The notes under the pieces are model-generated. The model did no database searches and was not told the origin of the DNA. It saw only the letters and a program-made list of their open reading frames with translations. Positions 18,255 through 27,034 of a DNA stretch of 64,000 nt are shown here, in pieces (position 1 is the stretch's first letter; every line of letters begins with the position of its first letter). The position numbers were made by a program, and so were the translations under genes. The stretch spans positions 62,001 to 126,000 of the forward strand of contig NZ_JAKVIP010000013.1 of assembly GCF_022601875.1 (NCBI RefSeq), in the 5' to 3' direction. Source of the DNA: Chryseobacterium sp. SSA4.19 (lineage in GTDB: Bacteria; Bacteroidota; Bacteroidia; Flavobacteriales; Weeksellaceae).

Positions 18255-19816
18255 TTAAAAAATTTAGCTTTTTAATAGGTATTTTATTGTTCGGGCTGCA
18301 TCATGGACAAAGCGGTAAAAAGGAACAGTTACAAAAACAAAATGCCGAATTAAAAAAACAAATTGCTCAGATAAATACAGATTTAGCAAAGACGAGAAAT
18401 GAATCTAAACTTTCGGTAGCTTATCTTGATAATGTTAATAAAAAATTGGCGTTGAGAGAAAAAGTGTACACCAATACCCAAAAAGAAAAAAGATTTATTG
18501 AAGACGAAATCTATCTTCGTCAGTTAGATATTAACCATCAGAACAAAGAGCTTAAAATACTTAGGGAAAATTATGCCAGGGTTTTGGTAAATGCTTATAA
18601 AAACAAAGGAGTCCAGAACAAAGTGACTTTTATTCTTTCCGCTAAAAATATGGGAGAGGCCATCCGAAGAGTTCAGTATCTGAAGCAGTATTCTGACTAC
18701 CAGGATAAAAAAGCAGCAGAAATCTCCAATGTTGCAGCAAAAATAAAACAGAGTATCGCTCTAAAACAGAATTCTGTTAAAGCAAAAGCCAATTTGCTGG
18801 TCAATCAACAAAAGGATCTTACTACTATTAATGCCGAAAGAGCTCAAAAAGAGCAATTGGTATCGGATTTCAAAAAGAACGAATCCAAACTGACTTCAGA
18901 ACTTAGGCAGAAACAAACCCAGTCTAAGACATTAGAGGGGCAGATCAGAAGTATTATCGCGGAAGAGATAAGGATTGCAAAAGCTGAAGAAGAGGCCAGA
19001 AAAAAGGCAGAAGCAGAAAAGATCCGTTTGGCAAAAATAGCTGCCGAAAGAGAAAAAGCAAGAATAGAAGCAGAAAATAAAATCAGGGCTGAAGCACTGG
19101 AAAGAGAACGTCTGGCTGCTGAAGCTGAAGCCAAAAAAGCAGCAGAACTCGTTGCAAAAAGAGCAGCGGAAGAACGCAAACGTAATGAAGATGCTGCTAA
19201 AGCTGAGGCTACCACCAGAGACGAAGCCCGAAAGGTGGCTGCTAAAAAGGCTTCCGATGAAGCAACTATGAGAGCCAAAGAAGCGACCGAAAAATTAGCA
19301 GCTGCCAGAGCTGCAGAGGCTGCACTTACAAGAAAAAAAGAAGATGACAAAAAAGCAGCTGAATCCAAAGCCATGACAAGCTATGGTGTTACAACGGTTG
19401 CCGGAAGCAATTTTGCTGATAATAAAGGGCGCTTAGGATATCCTGCAGATAAAATAGGGCAGATTACCCACCGTTTCGGAAGACATCCTCACCCGGTTTT
19501 TAAAAATATTGATGAGGAAAATAACGGTATTAAGATTTCAGTTCCTTCCGGAACACGTGCAAAATCTGTATTCCCAGGAACTGTTTCTTCAGTACTCGCA
19601 AATAGTGACGGTACCAAAACGGTTATTTTAAAACACGGGAATTACTTTACAATTTATTCCAATCTGGGAAGTGTAAATGTATCCAAGGGACAACAGGTTT
19701 CGGCCGGAACTCCGGTTGGAGTGATCGGACAGGATTTTGACGGTACTTATACACTTGATTTCCAGGTATGGAACGGAAGCACACCAGTAGATCCATTAGG
19801 TTGGGTTTCCTATTGA
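18251..19816 (+). CDS. EnvC-like murein hydrolase activator (degenerate M23 domain)
   Basis: Periplasmic protein of 521 residues with a signal peptide (ending near LHHGQ). Residues about 20-240 form a long coiled coil, residues about 240-375 are an Ala/Lys/Glu-rich helical stretch, and the last 120 residues are a LytM/M23 fold (ITHRFGRHPHP; GIKISVPSGTRAKSV; VILKHGNYFTIYSNL). The HxH zinc motif of active M23 enzymes reads LDFQVW, so that His pair is missing and HxxxD is also unclear. This is the pattern of EnvC, which activates amidases instead of cutting peptidoglycan. A cell-division or septum-splitting role is inferred. Coupled to the DUF4292 gene. Confidence 0.85.
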   Translation: MIKKFSFLIGILLFGLHHGQSGKKEQLQKQNAELKKQIAQINTDLAKTRNESKLSVAYLDNVNKKLALREKVYTNTQKEKRFIEDEIYLRQLDINHQNKELKILRENYARVLVNAYKNKGVQNKVTFILSAKNMGEAIRRVQYLKQYSDYQDKKAAEISNVAAKIKQSIALKQNSVKAKANLLVNQQKDLTTINAERAQKEQLVSDFKKNESKLTSELRQKQTQSKTLEGQIRSIIAEEIRIAKAEEEARKKAEAEKIRLAKIAAEREKARIEAENKIRAEALERERLAAEAEAKKAAELVAKRAAEERKRNEDAAKAEATTRDEARKVAAKKASDEATMRAKEATEKLAAARAAEAALTRKKEDDKKAAESKAMTSYGVTTVAGSNFADNKGRLGYPADKIGQITHRFGRHPHPVFKNIDEENNGIKISVPSGTRAKSVFPGTVSSVLANSDGTKTVILKHGNYFTIYSNLGSVNVSKGQQVSAGTPVGVIGQDFDGTYTLDFQVWNGSTPVDPLGWVSY

Positions 19817-19846
19817 TAAAAAGATTAACTTTGTAAAAAAATTAAG

Positions 19847-20053
19847 ATGAACACATTAACAATACTTTCCTTATCGTGGCAGCATATCCTGATTGTAGCC
19901 ATACTTCTTTTATTACTTTTCGGAGGTAAAAAAATTCCTGAATTGATGAGAGGCGTAGGTTCCGGTATTAAAGAATTCAAGGATGCGGTAAAAGAAGAGG
20001 ACAAACCGGGCTCTGAGAACAAAACAACCAACAATAACTCTTCAGGCAACTAA
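19847..20053 (+). CDS. tatA: Sec-independent translocase subunit TatA/TatE
   Basis: Pore-forming subunit of the twin-arginine system that exports folded proteins. The 68-residue protein has one N-terminal membrane helix (HILIVAILLLLLF), the hinge FGGKKIPELMRGVGSG, an amphipathic helix (IKEFKDAVKEE) and a short polar tail, which is the standard TatA layout. It starts 30 bases after the EnvC-like gene and 16 bases before the DUF4254 gene, so it is in the middle of a likely operon. tatC is not in the window. The pairing with an EnvC-like gene fits the fact that amidases in other bacteria are Tat substrates; that link is inference. Confidence 0.92.
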   Translation: MNTLTILSLSWQHILIVAILLLLLFGGKKIPELMRGVGSGIKEFKDAVKEEDKPGSENKTTNNNSSGN

Positions 20054-20069
20054 AAATTCTCTATACCGA

Positions 20070-20681
20070 ATGAATTTTACAGAAACTGCATGGCAAGTTT
20101 TCAATCGATCTATTGAAGATTATCATGTGTATGATGACGTTAATACTTTAATTAATAACCCGTTCGAAAAAGATACTTTGGAACGGATTTTGTATGCAAA
20201 GAACTGGATTGATACCGTTCAGTGGCATTTGGAAGATATAATTAGAGATGAAAATATTAATCCGGCTGAAGCTCTTCAACTGAAAAGAGCGATTGATGCT
20301 TCCAATCAGAAAAGAACTGATCTGGTAGAGTTCATAGACAGTTGGTTTTTAAATAAATACAAAAATATAATTCCTAAACCTGAAGCAAAGATCAACACCG
20401 AGACTGTCGCATGGGCGGTAGACCGGTTGTCTATTCTTGCACTCAAAGTTTATCATATGTCATTAGAGGCCAACAGAGATTCGGCATCAGAAGATCACAG
20501 AGCCAATTGTCAGGCAAAGCTGGATGTTCTTCTTGCCCAGCATATGGATCTTTCAACTTCTATTAATCAGTTGCTTTCTGATATTGAGAACGGTGATGTT
20601 AAGATAAAGGTGTACAAACAAATGAAAATGTACAACGATGAAAGTCTTAATCCAATCCTCTATCAAAAGGGGCAAAAATGA
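20070..20681 (+). CDS. DUF4254 domain-containing protein
   Basis: Soluble, mostly helical protein of 203 residues matching the Bacteroidetes DUF4254 family: FNRSIEDYHVYDDVN at the start, LYAKNWIDTVQWHLEDIIRD, then LKRAIDASNQKRTDLVE. No signal peptide and no catalytic motif that I recognise. It starts 16 bases after tatA, and its TGA overlaps the ATG of the following lipoprotein gene, so these are co-translated. Function unknown; the family often sits near lipopolysaccharide-core or envelope genes, which fits here. Confidence 0.8.
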   Translation: MNFTETAWQVFNRSIEDYHVYDDVNTLINNPFEKDTLERILYAKNWIDTVQWHLEDIIRDENINPAEALQLKRAIDASNQKRTDLVEFIDSWFLNKYKNIIPKPEAKINTETVAWAVDRLSILALKVYHMSLEANRDSASEDHRANCQAKLDVLLAQHMDLSTSINQLLSDIENGDVKIKVYKQMKMYNDESLNPILYQKGQK

Positions 20682-21139
20682 AAAGACTATTTTTTTATGG
20701 AATTATACTGATTATAACATCCTGTGCAACGGAAAAACCTAATTTTTCTCCGCTGTCAGCCAGTTTCTATAGTGAATCCAAAGGATCTGATTCCGACAGA
20801 AGTACAAAAAACAACATCGACATCAGCATAAAAGGAAATGTAAATGCATCTGAGATTTCCAATCTTATTGCTACCTTTCCGAATTTTAAGAATAATGCTT
20901 TAAATAATGAAATCACTACATTAAAATATAGCCTGCAGAATTATTTGTATGCGATTGACATAAATAATCCAAGCGGAAAGAAAAAGGCTATCCGTGATTT
21001 TGAAAAGTCTTATAAAAAAATTCAGCAGTTGAGAAAAAATATTGACACTGATGATAATGAAGTACTTAACCGATATCTGGTAAGGTTAAAAACCAATATT
21101 TCTGTGATTGAAGATTATATTAAAGAAAATCAAAATTAA
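20678..21139 (+). CDS. Small lipoprotein of unknown function
   Basis: A 153-residue lipoprotein: a short hydrophobic leader followed by the lipobox IITSC (Cys16). The mature part begins with a polar Ser-rich linker and continues as helices with charged faces (KKAIRDFEKSYKKIQQLRK; NRYLVRLKTNISVIEDYI). I recognise no family. Its ATG overlaps the DUF4254 stop by four bases, and ribA follows 17 bases later, so it is embedded in the cluster. Confidence 0.7.
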   Translation: MKRLFFYGIILIITSCATEKPNFSPLSASFYSESKGSDSDRSTKNNIDISIKGNVNASEISNLIATFPNFKNNALNNEITTLKYSLQNYLYAIDINNPSGKKKAIRDFEKSYKKIQQLRKNIDTDDNEVLNRYLVRLKTNISVIEDYIKENQN

Positions 21140-21156
21140 TTAAGAGGTATTAATCG

Positions 21157-21756
21157 ATGATTAAAATTCAGGCAGAATCCAATGTGCCTACTGAATACGG
21201 TACGTTCCGAATGATTGCATTATCCGAAAACGAAAATGACTGGATGCCTCATATGGCCATCGTTGCTGAAAATACAGATTTCTCAAAACCTGTTAACGTA
21301 CGTTTCCATTCAGAATGCATTACCGGAGAAGTTTTCCATTCAAAAAAATGCGAATGTGGTCAACAACTCGATGCAGCAATGAAATATGTCCATGAAAATG
21401 GAGGCATTATTATCTACCTGCGCCAGGAAGGAAGAAATATTGGTATCATTAATAAGCTTAAAGCATATTCTTTGCAGGAACAGGGCTTTGATACTGTAGA
21501 AGCCAATTTAAAACTAGGACTTCCCGCTGATGACAGGAACTTTAATGTGGCTATTGAAATTTTAAATTTACTTGGTATTAAGGAGATCAATCTATTGACC
21601 AATAATCCTGAGAAAGTAAAATTTGTTGAGGAAAGCAATATCCATCTTAACTCAAGAATCCCTTTACAAATTCCGGCAAATGAAATCAGCAGAGGATATC
21701 TTCAGACCAAGAAAGATTATTTCGGTCATTTTTTAATTGAAGATAATAATAAATAG
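21157..21756 (+). CDS. ribA: GTP cyclohydrolase II
   Basis: First committed enzyme of riboflavin synthesis, converting GTP to a diaminopyrimidine phosphate, formate and pyrophosphate. The 199 residues are the usual length of a stand-alone RibA without the RibB domain. The zinc cysteines are in HSECITGEVFHSKKCECG, the catalytic region is RQEGRNIGI, and LKLGLPADDRNF and LLTNNPEKV complete the signature. It is the last gene of the plus-strand run from the nucleotidyltransferase, and a clear terminator follows. Other rib genes are not in the window. Confidence 0.93.
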   Translation: MIKIQAESNVPTEYGTFRMIALSENENDWMPHMAIVAENTDFSKPVNVRFHSECITGEVFHSKKCECGQQLDAAMKYVHENGGIIIYLRQEGRNIGIINKLKAYSLQEQGFDTVEANLKLGLPADDRNFNVAIEILNLLGIKEINLLTNNPEKVKFVEESNIHLNSRIPLQIPANEISRGYLQTKKDYFGHFLIEDNNK

Positions 21757-21777
21757 CCAAAATATAATTTAAATAAA

Positions 21778-21805
21778 AAAGCTCCGAAATCACTTCCGGA
21801 GCTTT
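21778..21805. terminator. Bidirectional terminator after ribA
   Basis: AAAGCTCCG (21778-21786) pairs with CGGAGCTTT (21797-21805) around a ten-base loop, between the convergent ribA and lipoprotein genes. An A-run on the left gives the minus-strand transcript a U-tract. Confidence 0.75.
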
Positions 21806-21833
21806 GTAATTATAAAAAATTGAAAGGATATTC

Positions 21834-22331
21834 TTAATTAACTTTTACATTTTTTACATTAGAATCATTAAGATTATAATATTTGATTACTGCATTGTAA
21901 TCACTTGTATCAACTGCAGAAGTCCCTTTTGCTGCACTTGCAGGAACAAGAACTATTCTGAATCTTTGGTTGCTAAGATATTGAGTAGCTTCAGAAGCGT
22001 TTAATGTAGCCAAATCAAAATTTTCATCATCTATTCTTACCTGTACATTTTTACTGTCAAAAACAAAGTTATACTGAAACTCTCTGTTACTTGAAAGATA
22101 CATCATTTTAGGAATCTGTTGCCATGAATCACCTAACCACCTGTATACAAGTACCACATCTGTACCCTGAATATTAATACCCTGCGTAAATGCATAGCCA
22201 TTTCCATTATTGAAAGACCCTGTAACGTCAGCAACTTTTGAGTAGGTATCGAAATCCTCATTATCATCTTTACAGCTGAATATAAATAAGCTAACAAAAG
22301 CCAGCAACAGCATTGGAAGAAATTTTTTCAT
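21834..22331 (-). CDS. Lipoprotein of unknown function
   Basis: A 165-residue protein with a signal sequence and lipobox (FIFSC, Cys20), followed by an acidic CKDDNEDFD stretch, a sequence after the lipid Cys that is common on exported Bacteroidetes lipoproteins. The rest is predicted beta-rich (YAFTQGINIQGTDVVLVYRWL; FRIVLVPASAA). I do not recognise a family. It is monocistronic, divergent from the GH3 gene. An acidic residue pair after the lipid Cys resembles the lipoprotein export signal described for surface lipoproteins in this phylum, so surface exposure is possible. Confidence 0.75.
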   Translation of the reverse strand: MKKFLPMLLLAFVSLFIFSCKDDNEDFDTYSKVADVTGSFNNGNGYAFTQGINIQGTDVVLVYRWLGDSWQQIPKMMYLSSNREFQYNFVFDSKNVQVRIDDENFDLATLNASEATQYLSNQRFRIVLVPASAAKGTSAVDTSDYNAVIKYYNLNDSNVKNVKVN

Positions 22332-22394
22332 TTTATAAAAGTTTGTTTATTATATAGATCGTATTCAAATCATATACCAAAAATTAAAAAAACA

Positions 22395-22426
22395 TTGTTT
22401 TCATCCTTTTTTTAATTGTATTTTTG
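22395..22426 (+). promoter_or_regulatory. Promoter of the GH3 gene
   Basis: TTG at 22395-22397 and TATTTTTG at 22419-22426, 21 bases apart, match the Bacteroidetes -33/-7 consensus. The -7 box ends 15 bases before the ATG at 22442, implying a very short leader and supporting that start over the TTG at 22424 inside the box. Confidence 0.6.
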
Positions 22427-22441
22427 TTATTATTGAATATT

Positions 22442-24136
22442 ATGAAGAAACTGGTTTATACTCTGGTCTTTGTTTCCTTATTCTTAAGCCTGAAACTCAT
22501 GGCTCAATACCAGCCAGCAAACCTTTCCAAAAAAGATGTAAAGAAGGCACATCACTGGGTCGAAAAAACGTATCAAAATCTTTCACAGGATGAAAAGCTC
22601 GGGCAATTGTTCATTGTAGCTCTTTATACCAATAAAGGAGAAGCTGAGATCAATGCAGTCAGGAATATTGTGAATAATGATAAAATAGGAGGATTAATTC
22701 TCATGCAGGATGATGCAGCAAGAGAGATTAACCTTGTTAACGAATTCCAGCAAAAATCAAAAGTCCCTATGATGATCGGGATGGATGCAGAATGGGGCGT
22801 GTACCAAAGAATTCCCACAGCCCATAAATTTCCTTGGGCAATGACTCTGGGAGCCATACAGGATAAAAGCTTAATTCAACACATGGCTGCTAAAATCGCC
22901 GAAGACTGCCACCGTATGGGAATAAACTGGGATTTTGCACCTGTAGTAGATGTCAATACCAACCCAAACAATCCGATTATCGGCAACCGCAGTTTTGGAT
23001 CAGATGTTGATAATGTGATCACTTCTGCTTTGTCATACTCAAATGGGCTTCAGAATAGCAATATCTTAGCGGCAATCAAGCACTTTCCGGGACATGGTGA
23101 TACAAGCACCGATTCTCATTTGGACCTACCGGTCGTTTCGCATAATTCAGAAAGATTAAATACGGTAGAATTAGCACCTTTTAAAGCCTTGATGAACAAA
23201 GGGATCGGCGGCGTCATGGTGGCTCATTTGTATGTACCTGCCCTGGAATCAGGAAAGGGGATTCCGGCTTCGGTTTCAACAAATATCGTTACAGGATTAC
23301 TGAAGGAAAAGTTGGGTTATAAAGGCCTGATTATTACCGATGCCCTGAATATGGGAGCGGTAGCCAATAAATATAAACCCGGTGAACTTGATGCCATGGC
23401 TTTTAAAGCAGGCAATGATATTATGCTGTTTTCACAAGGAGTTTCAGAAGGAAAAAAATTAATTCAGAAAGCGATAGATAACGGAGAAATCCCACAATCA
23501 AGAGTAGAAGAAAGTGTAAAGAAAATTCTTCTTACCAAATATTTTTTAGGACTGGATCAGTATACACCAAGAAATCCGGAAAACATCAATACGGATCTGA
23601 ATAATGATTCACATCAGATTTTGGTGCAGAATTTATATTCAAATGCTTTAACTTTATTGAAAGATGATAAGAAACTGCTTCCTTTAGATGGAAAAGAAGT
23701 CTATTATGTTCCGTTAGAAGAAGCTCCTTATCAGACTTTTGCCAGCCGGTTAGGCTCTGGTATACTCATTAAAAAAGCAGGTGAAATTAATACCATCCCT
23801 GTTAATTCTACTGTACTTGTCGGTTTCCATAAAGATAATTCCACCGCATATAAGCCCTATAAAATTTCTGAAGCGTCTAAAAAGATACTATATGACCTGG
23901 CAAAGAACCAAAATGTCATCCTGAATGTTTTCGGCAGCGCGTATGCATTAAAAGACATTGATATCTCTAAAATTTCTACGGTTCTTGTAGCTTATGAAAA
24001 CAATGATGACTCGATGAAAGCAACAGCCGATGCCCTTAACGGAAAAACAAAAATAAGGGGCAGGCTTCCTGTTTTGGTCAATGATCATTTGAAAGCGGGA
24101 TCCGGGATAGACTTTAATCCGAAAGCTATAAAATAA
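22442..24136 (+). CDS. GH3-family glycoside hydrolase, NagZ-like beta-N-acetylhexosaminidase
   Basis: Exported protein of 564 residues, started at the ATG at 22442 because it opens the signal peptide (ending near LKLMAQ) and a promoter overlaps the longer frame. The TIM-barrel domain has KHFPGHGDTSTDSH, in which Asp224 and His226 form the Asp-His acid/base dyad typical of NagZ-type GH3 enzymes, and IITDALNMG with nucleophile Asp300. The last 200 residues form the second GH3-type domain. It probably removes N-acetylglucosamine from peptidoglycan fragments or chitin oligomers; a beta-glucosidase role is less likely given the Asp-His motif. It lies 42 bases upstream of bshA on the same strand. 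Confidence 0.88.
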   Translation: MKKLVYTLVFVSLFLSLKLMAQYQPANLSKKDVKKAHHWVEKTYQNLSQDEKLGQLFIVALYTNKGEAEINAVRNIVNNDKIGGLILMQDDAAREINLVNEFQQKSKVPMMIGMDAEWGVYQRIPTAHKFPWAMTLGAIQDKSLIQHMAAKIAEDCHRMGINWDFAPVVDVNTNPNNPIIGNRSFGSDVDNVITSALSYSNGLQNSNILAAIKHFPGHGDTSTDSHLDLPVVSHNSERLNTVELAPFKALMNKGIGGVMVAHLYVPALESGKGIPASVSTNIVTGLLKEKLGYKGLIITDALNMGAVANKYKPGELDAMAFKAGNDIMLFSQGVSEGKKLIQKAIDNGEIPQSRVEESVKKILLTKYFLGLDQYTPRNPENINTDLNNDSHQILVQNLYSNALTLLKDDKKLLPLDGKEVYYVPLEEAPYQTFASRLGSGILIKKAGEINTIPVNSTVLVGFHKDNSTAYKPYKISEASKKILYDLAKNQNVILNVFGSAYALKDIDISKISTVLVAYENNDDSMKATADALNGKTKIRGRLPVLVNDHLKAGSGIDFNPKAIK

Positions 24137-24178
24137 AGTGAGTACACAGCAGTTACATCAAAAAACAATTATATAGTA

Positions 24179-25327
24179 ATGAAAATAGGTATACTTTGCT
24201 ATCCGACCTACGGAGGAAGCGGAATTGTAGCAACGGAGCTGGGAATGTCCCTGGCAAATAAAGGCTACGAAGTTCATTTTATAAGTTCCGCCCTTCCTGC
24301 AAGACTGGATATTACCAATCCGAACATTTTCTTTCACCGCGTGAATGTTCAGACCTACCCTCTTTTCCAATACCAGCCCTATGATATTGCATTGAGCTCA
24401 ATGATCTACCGGGTTGTTAATCTTTATAAATTAGATTTACTACATGCCCACTATGCAATTCCTTATGCATATGCTGCTTTTACGGCAAAACAGATGCTGA
24501 AGGAAGACAATACCGATATTCCTCTGGTTACCACCCTTCACGGAACGGATATTACGCTGGTAGGACAGCATCCAAGCTATAAACATGCAGTAGAATTCTC
24601 TATCAACCAGTCGGATGCAATAACGTCCGTATCAGAAAGCCTTAAAAGAGACACGCTTCAGTTTTTCAAAATAAAGAAAGAGATTCAGGTCATCACCAAT
24701 TTCATTGATAATTCGGAATTTGAAGAACGCAGCGATTGCCAGCGGACCCAGTTTGCGAATCCTGATGAAAAAATCCTTATTCATGTTTCCAATTTACGCC
24801 CGGTAAAACGTGTAGACGAAGTGCTTCAGATTTTTAAAAATGTCCAGAAAAAGGTAAAATCAAAACTTATCATCATCGGCGAAGGGCCGGATATGGAAAA
24901 AGTAAACCAGTTCCTGGAAGAAAATCCTGAACTGATTTCTAAAATCCGCTTATTGGGTAAGGTCAATGACCTTTATAAAATCCTTCAGCTTTCAGATGTG
25001 TTTTTATTACCCTCTGAACAGGAAAGCTTTGGTCTGGCTGCACTGGAAGCAATGGCCGCCAATACACCTGTAATCAGTTCCAATGCAGGAGGAATTCCTG
25101 AAGTGAATATTCAGGGTGAAACAGGATTTCTGGCAGAAATAGGAAACGTGGAAGCGATGAGCAATTATACCATTAAGCTGTTGAGCAATGAAGAACTTTT
25201 GGTCCAGATGAAGAAAAATGCAAAAGAACAGGCCATTAGATTTGATCTGCAAAATATACTGCCCGTGTATGAGGAAATGTACAGAATAACGATAGAAAAG
25301 TTTAAAAAGGAAGTTACCCTTATGTAG
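24179..25327 (+). CDS. bshA: N-acetyl-alpha-D-glucosaminyl L-malate synthase
   Basis: First enzyme of bacillithiol synthesis: transfers GlcNAc from UDP-GlcNAc to L-malate. It is a GT4 glycosyltransferase of 382 residues, the normal BshA length. The N-terminus MKIGILCYPTYGGSGIVATE, the VHFISSALPARL segment and HAHYAIPYAYAA are typical of BshA, and the sugar-nucleotide site is SEQESFGLAALEAMA with GGIPEV. It follows the GH3 gene by 42 bases and is ended by a terminator. The remaining bsh genes are not in the window. Confidence 0.92.
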   Translation: MKIGILCYPTYGGSGIVATELGMSLANKGYEVHFISSALPARLDITNPNIFFHRVNVQTYPLFQYQPYDIALSSMIYRVVNLYKLDLLHAHYAIPYAYAAFTAKQMLKEDNTDIPLVTTLHGTDITLVGQHPSYKHAVEFSINQSDAITSVSESLKRDTLQFFKIKKEIQVITNFIDNSEFEERSDCQRTQFANPDEKILIHVSNLRPVKRVDEVLQIFKNVQKKVKSKLIIIGEGPDMEKVNQFLEENPELISKIRLLGKVNDLYKILQLSDVFLLPSEQESFGLAALEAMAANTPVISSNAGGIPEVNIQGETGFLAEIGNVEAMSNYTIKLLSNEELLVQMKKNAKEQAIRFDLQNILPVYEEMYRITIEKFKKEVTLM

Positions 25328-25357
25328 TTATACAATAAGTTTTCTAAAGTATATAAT

Positions 25358-25380
25358 AAAGCATCCTTTTGGATGCTTTT
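25358..25380 (+). terminator. Terminator of bshA
   Basis: AAAGCATCC (25358-25366) pairs with GGATGCTTT (25371-25379) around a TTTT loop, with a short T-tail, 30 bases after the bshA stop. Confidence 0.75.
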
Positions 25381-25488
25381 GCTATTGTAATTTCTGAAAT
25401 CTTAAAGATAGCATCCTTAATTTAGCAGCTTAGCTTTGTTTTTAAAATAACTTATTAATAGTAACTACTAAGAAATGAGCAAAATATC

Positions 25489-25521
25489 TTGAATCTTGAA
25501 TTAAAAAATTTCCTAAATTAG
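25489..25521 (+). promoter_or_regulatory. Candidate promoter of the DUF2851 gene
   Basis: TTG (25489-25491), a 22-base spacer and TAAATTAG (25514-25521), one mismatch from TAnnTTTG. It lies 22 bases before the ATG. Confidence 0.35.
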
Positions 25522-25543
25522 TTGTAACACAAAAACACAACTG

Positions 25544-26818
25544 ATGACCGAAAAATTATTACAGTATCTCTGGAATTTCAAGATATTCAGCAATTTCGAC
25601 TTTAAAGATGTTAAAGGCAATGATGTTGAAATTATAGAATATGGAAAATGGAATACCAACGCCGGCCCGGATTTTCTAGATGCGAAAGTGAAAGCCCGTA
25701 ATATCCTGTTGGCCGGTCATGTTGAGCTGCATGTAAAATCTTCCGACTGGATTTTCCACAACCATTCCCAGGATCCCAATTACCAAAATATTATTCTGCA
25801 TGTGGTTTTTCATCATGATACTGAGATTGACGAGCTTACTGACAATCATATTCCGACCTTGGAACTTAGAGATTATATTGATGAAAATATCCTGCGGAAA
25901 TATGAAAAGCTGACAGCCGGCAGTCAATTTATCCCTTGTGAACCTATTTTTAGCACTTCTAAAATATCCATTAATTTCCATGAGGGAAATGTCCTTAAAA
26001 AACTGGAAGAGAAATCCATTGAATTTGAAAAAAGTTTAGAGCAGTTTAAAAATAATTTTGAAGCCGTCTTATTTCAAAGTCTTGCCTATTCTTTCGGATT
26101 AAAGGTGAATGCATTTATTTTTAAACAGATTGCAGAAAGCATTGATTTCAGTATCATCAATAAAATCAGGCAAAATCAGCTTCAGTTGGAAGCCTTATTA
26201 TTCGGAATTTCCGGTTGGCTTGAACATCCTGAAGACGAACAAATGACTTTATGGAAACGGGAGTTTGACTTTATCAGAGCGAAATTCAGCATTCCGGATG
26301 TACAATTCCGTCCCAAATTTTTAAGGCTCAGGCCGCCAAATTTTCCCACCATCCGCCTGTCCCAGTTAGCAAGCCTTTACAACAGGCATCAAAACCTGTT
26401 TTCAAAAATCATTCATATCAAACATGCTGATGGTTTGTCTGAATTATTTAAAGAGGTAAAAGCTTCGGAATACTGGAACAATCATTTTAATTTTGGAAAA
26501 GTTTCAAAGGTAAAACAACCTAAAACCCTGACGAAAGATTTTATGGAACTGGTTATTCTTAACACTGTCCTCCCACTGAAATATACTTATCATAAATACC
26601 ATTATGAAGAAACGGCAGATGAAATAATCCGTTTTTACCAAAGCCTGTCTGCAGAAAAAAATTCAATAACAGATGAATGGAAAAGATTAGGCGTACCGGT
26701 AAAAACCGCGCTGGAAAGCCAGAGCCTCATTTTTCATTACAACCACTCATGCGAAGAAAAAAATTGCTTAAATTGCAGCATCGGATTCAAACTTTTAAAA
26801 GATTCTTCAGATGCTTGA
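25544..26818 (+). CDS. DUF2851 family protein
   Basis: Cytoplasmic protein of 424 residues of the DUF2851 family, common in Bacteroidetes and of unknown function. Recognisable parts are NTNAGPDFLDAKV and AGHVELHVKSSDW near the N-terminus, ILHVVFHHD, and the C-terminal cysteine-rich end CEEKNCLNCSIG, which could bind a metal. The N-terminal region has the feel of a restriction-endonuclease-like core (Asp, Glu and Lys in PDFLDAKV and HVELHVK), but I would not call it a nuclease from this alone. The last eight bases overlap the start of the PspC-like gene, suggesting co-translation. Confidence 0.85.
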   Translation: MTEKLLQYLWNFKIFSNFDFKDVKGNDVEIIEYGKWNTNAGPDFLDAKVKARNILLAGHVELHVKSSDWIFHNHSQDPNYQNIILHVVFHHDTEIDELTDNHIPTLELRDYIDENILRKYEKLTAGSQFIPCEPIFSTSKISINFHEGNVLKKLEEKSIEFEKSLEQFKNNFEAVLFQSLAYSFGLKVNAFIFKQIAESIDFSIINKIRQNQLQLEALLFGISGWLEHPEDEQMTLWKREFDFIRAKFSIPDVQFRPKFLRLRPPNFPTIRLSQLASLYNRHQNLFSKIIHIKHADGLSELFKEVKASEYWNNHFNFGKVSKVKQPKTLTKDFMELVILNTVLPLKYTYHKYHYEETADEIIRFYQSLSAEKNSITDEWKRLGVPVKTALESQSLIFHYNHSCEEKNCLNCSIGFKLLKDSSDA

Positions 26819-27032
26819 CAATATGCGCCATAAAATGGAAAGAGAATGGTTTGGTGTTCTTACGAGAACAGGTGCCAAATTGGGAATTCCTGTATCTAAA
26901 CTGAGGATTTTCTTTATATACTCCACATTTGCAACCGCCGGTTTTTTCTTCCTGATCTATCTTGGGCTGGCATTTACCCTTTGGGTAAAAGATATTTTTA
27001 TTACCAGAAGGCCCAATGTTTTTGATTTATAA
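26811..27032 (+). CDS. PspC-like small membrane protein
   Basis: A 73-residue protein with an N-terminal amphipathic stretch and one or two membrane segments (LRIFFIYSTFATAGFFFLIYLGLAF is the hydrophobic core, given here in short form). The pattern of GVLTRTGAKLGIPVSKLR before the membrane part follows the PspC domain, in which a short cytosolic segment precedes a membrane helix. PspC proteins sense envelope stress in other bacteria, but small Bacteroidetes versions have no assigned role. Overlaps the DUF2851 gene by eight bases and is followed two bases later by the GNAT gene. Confidence 0.65.
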   Translation: MLDNMRHKMEREWFGVLTRTGAKLGIPVSKLRIFFIYSTFATAGFFFLIYLGLAFTLWVKDIFITRRPNVFDL

Positions 27033-27034
27033 GT

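Noticed and set aside
18844..19374. 176-codon open frame antisense to the EnvC-like coiled coil
   Set aside because: Its Ala/Ser-rich sequence is simply the reverse complement of an Ala/Glu/Lys-rich helix; no start context and no similarity to a known membrane protein.
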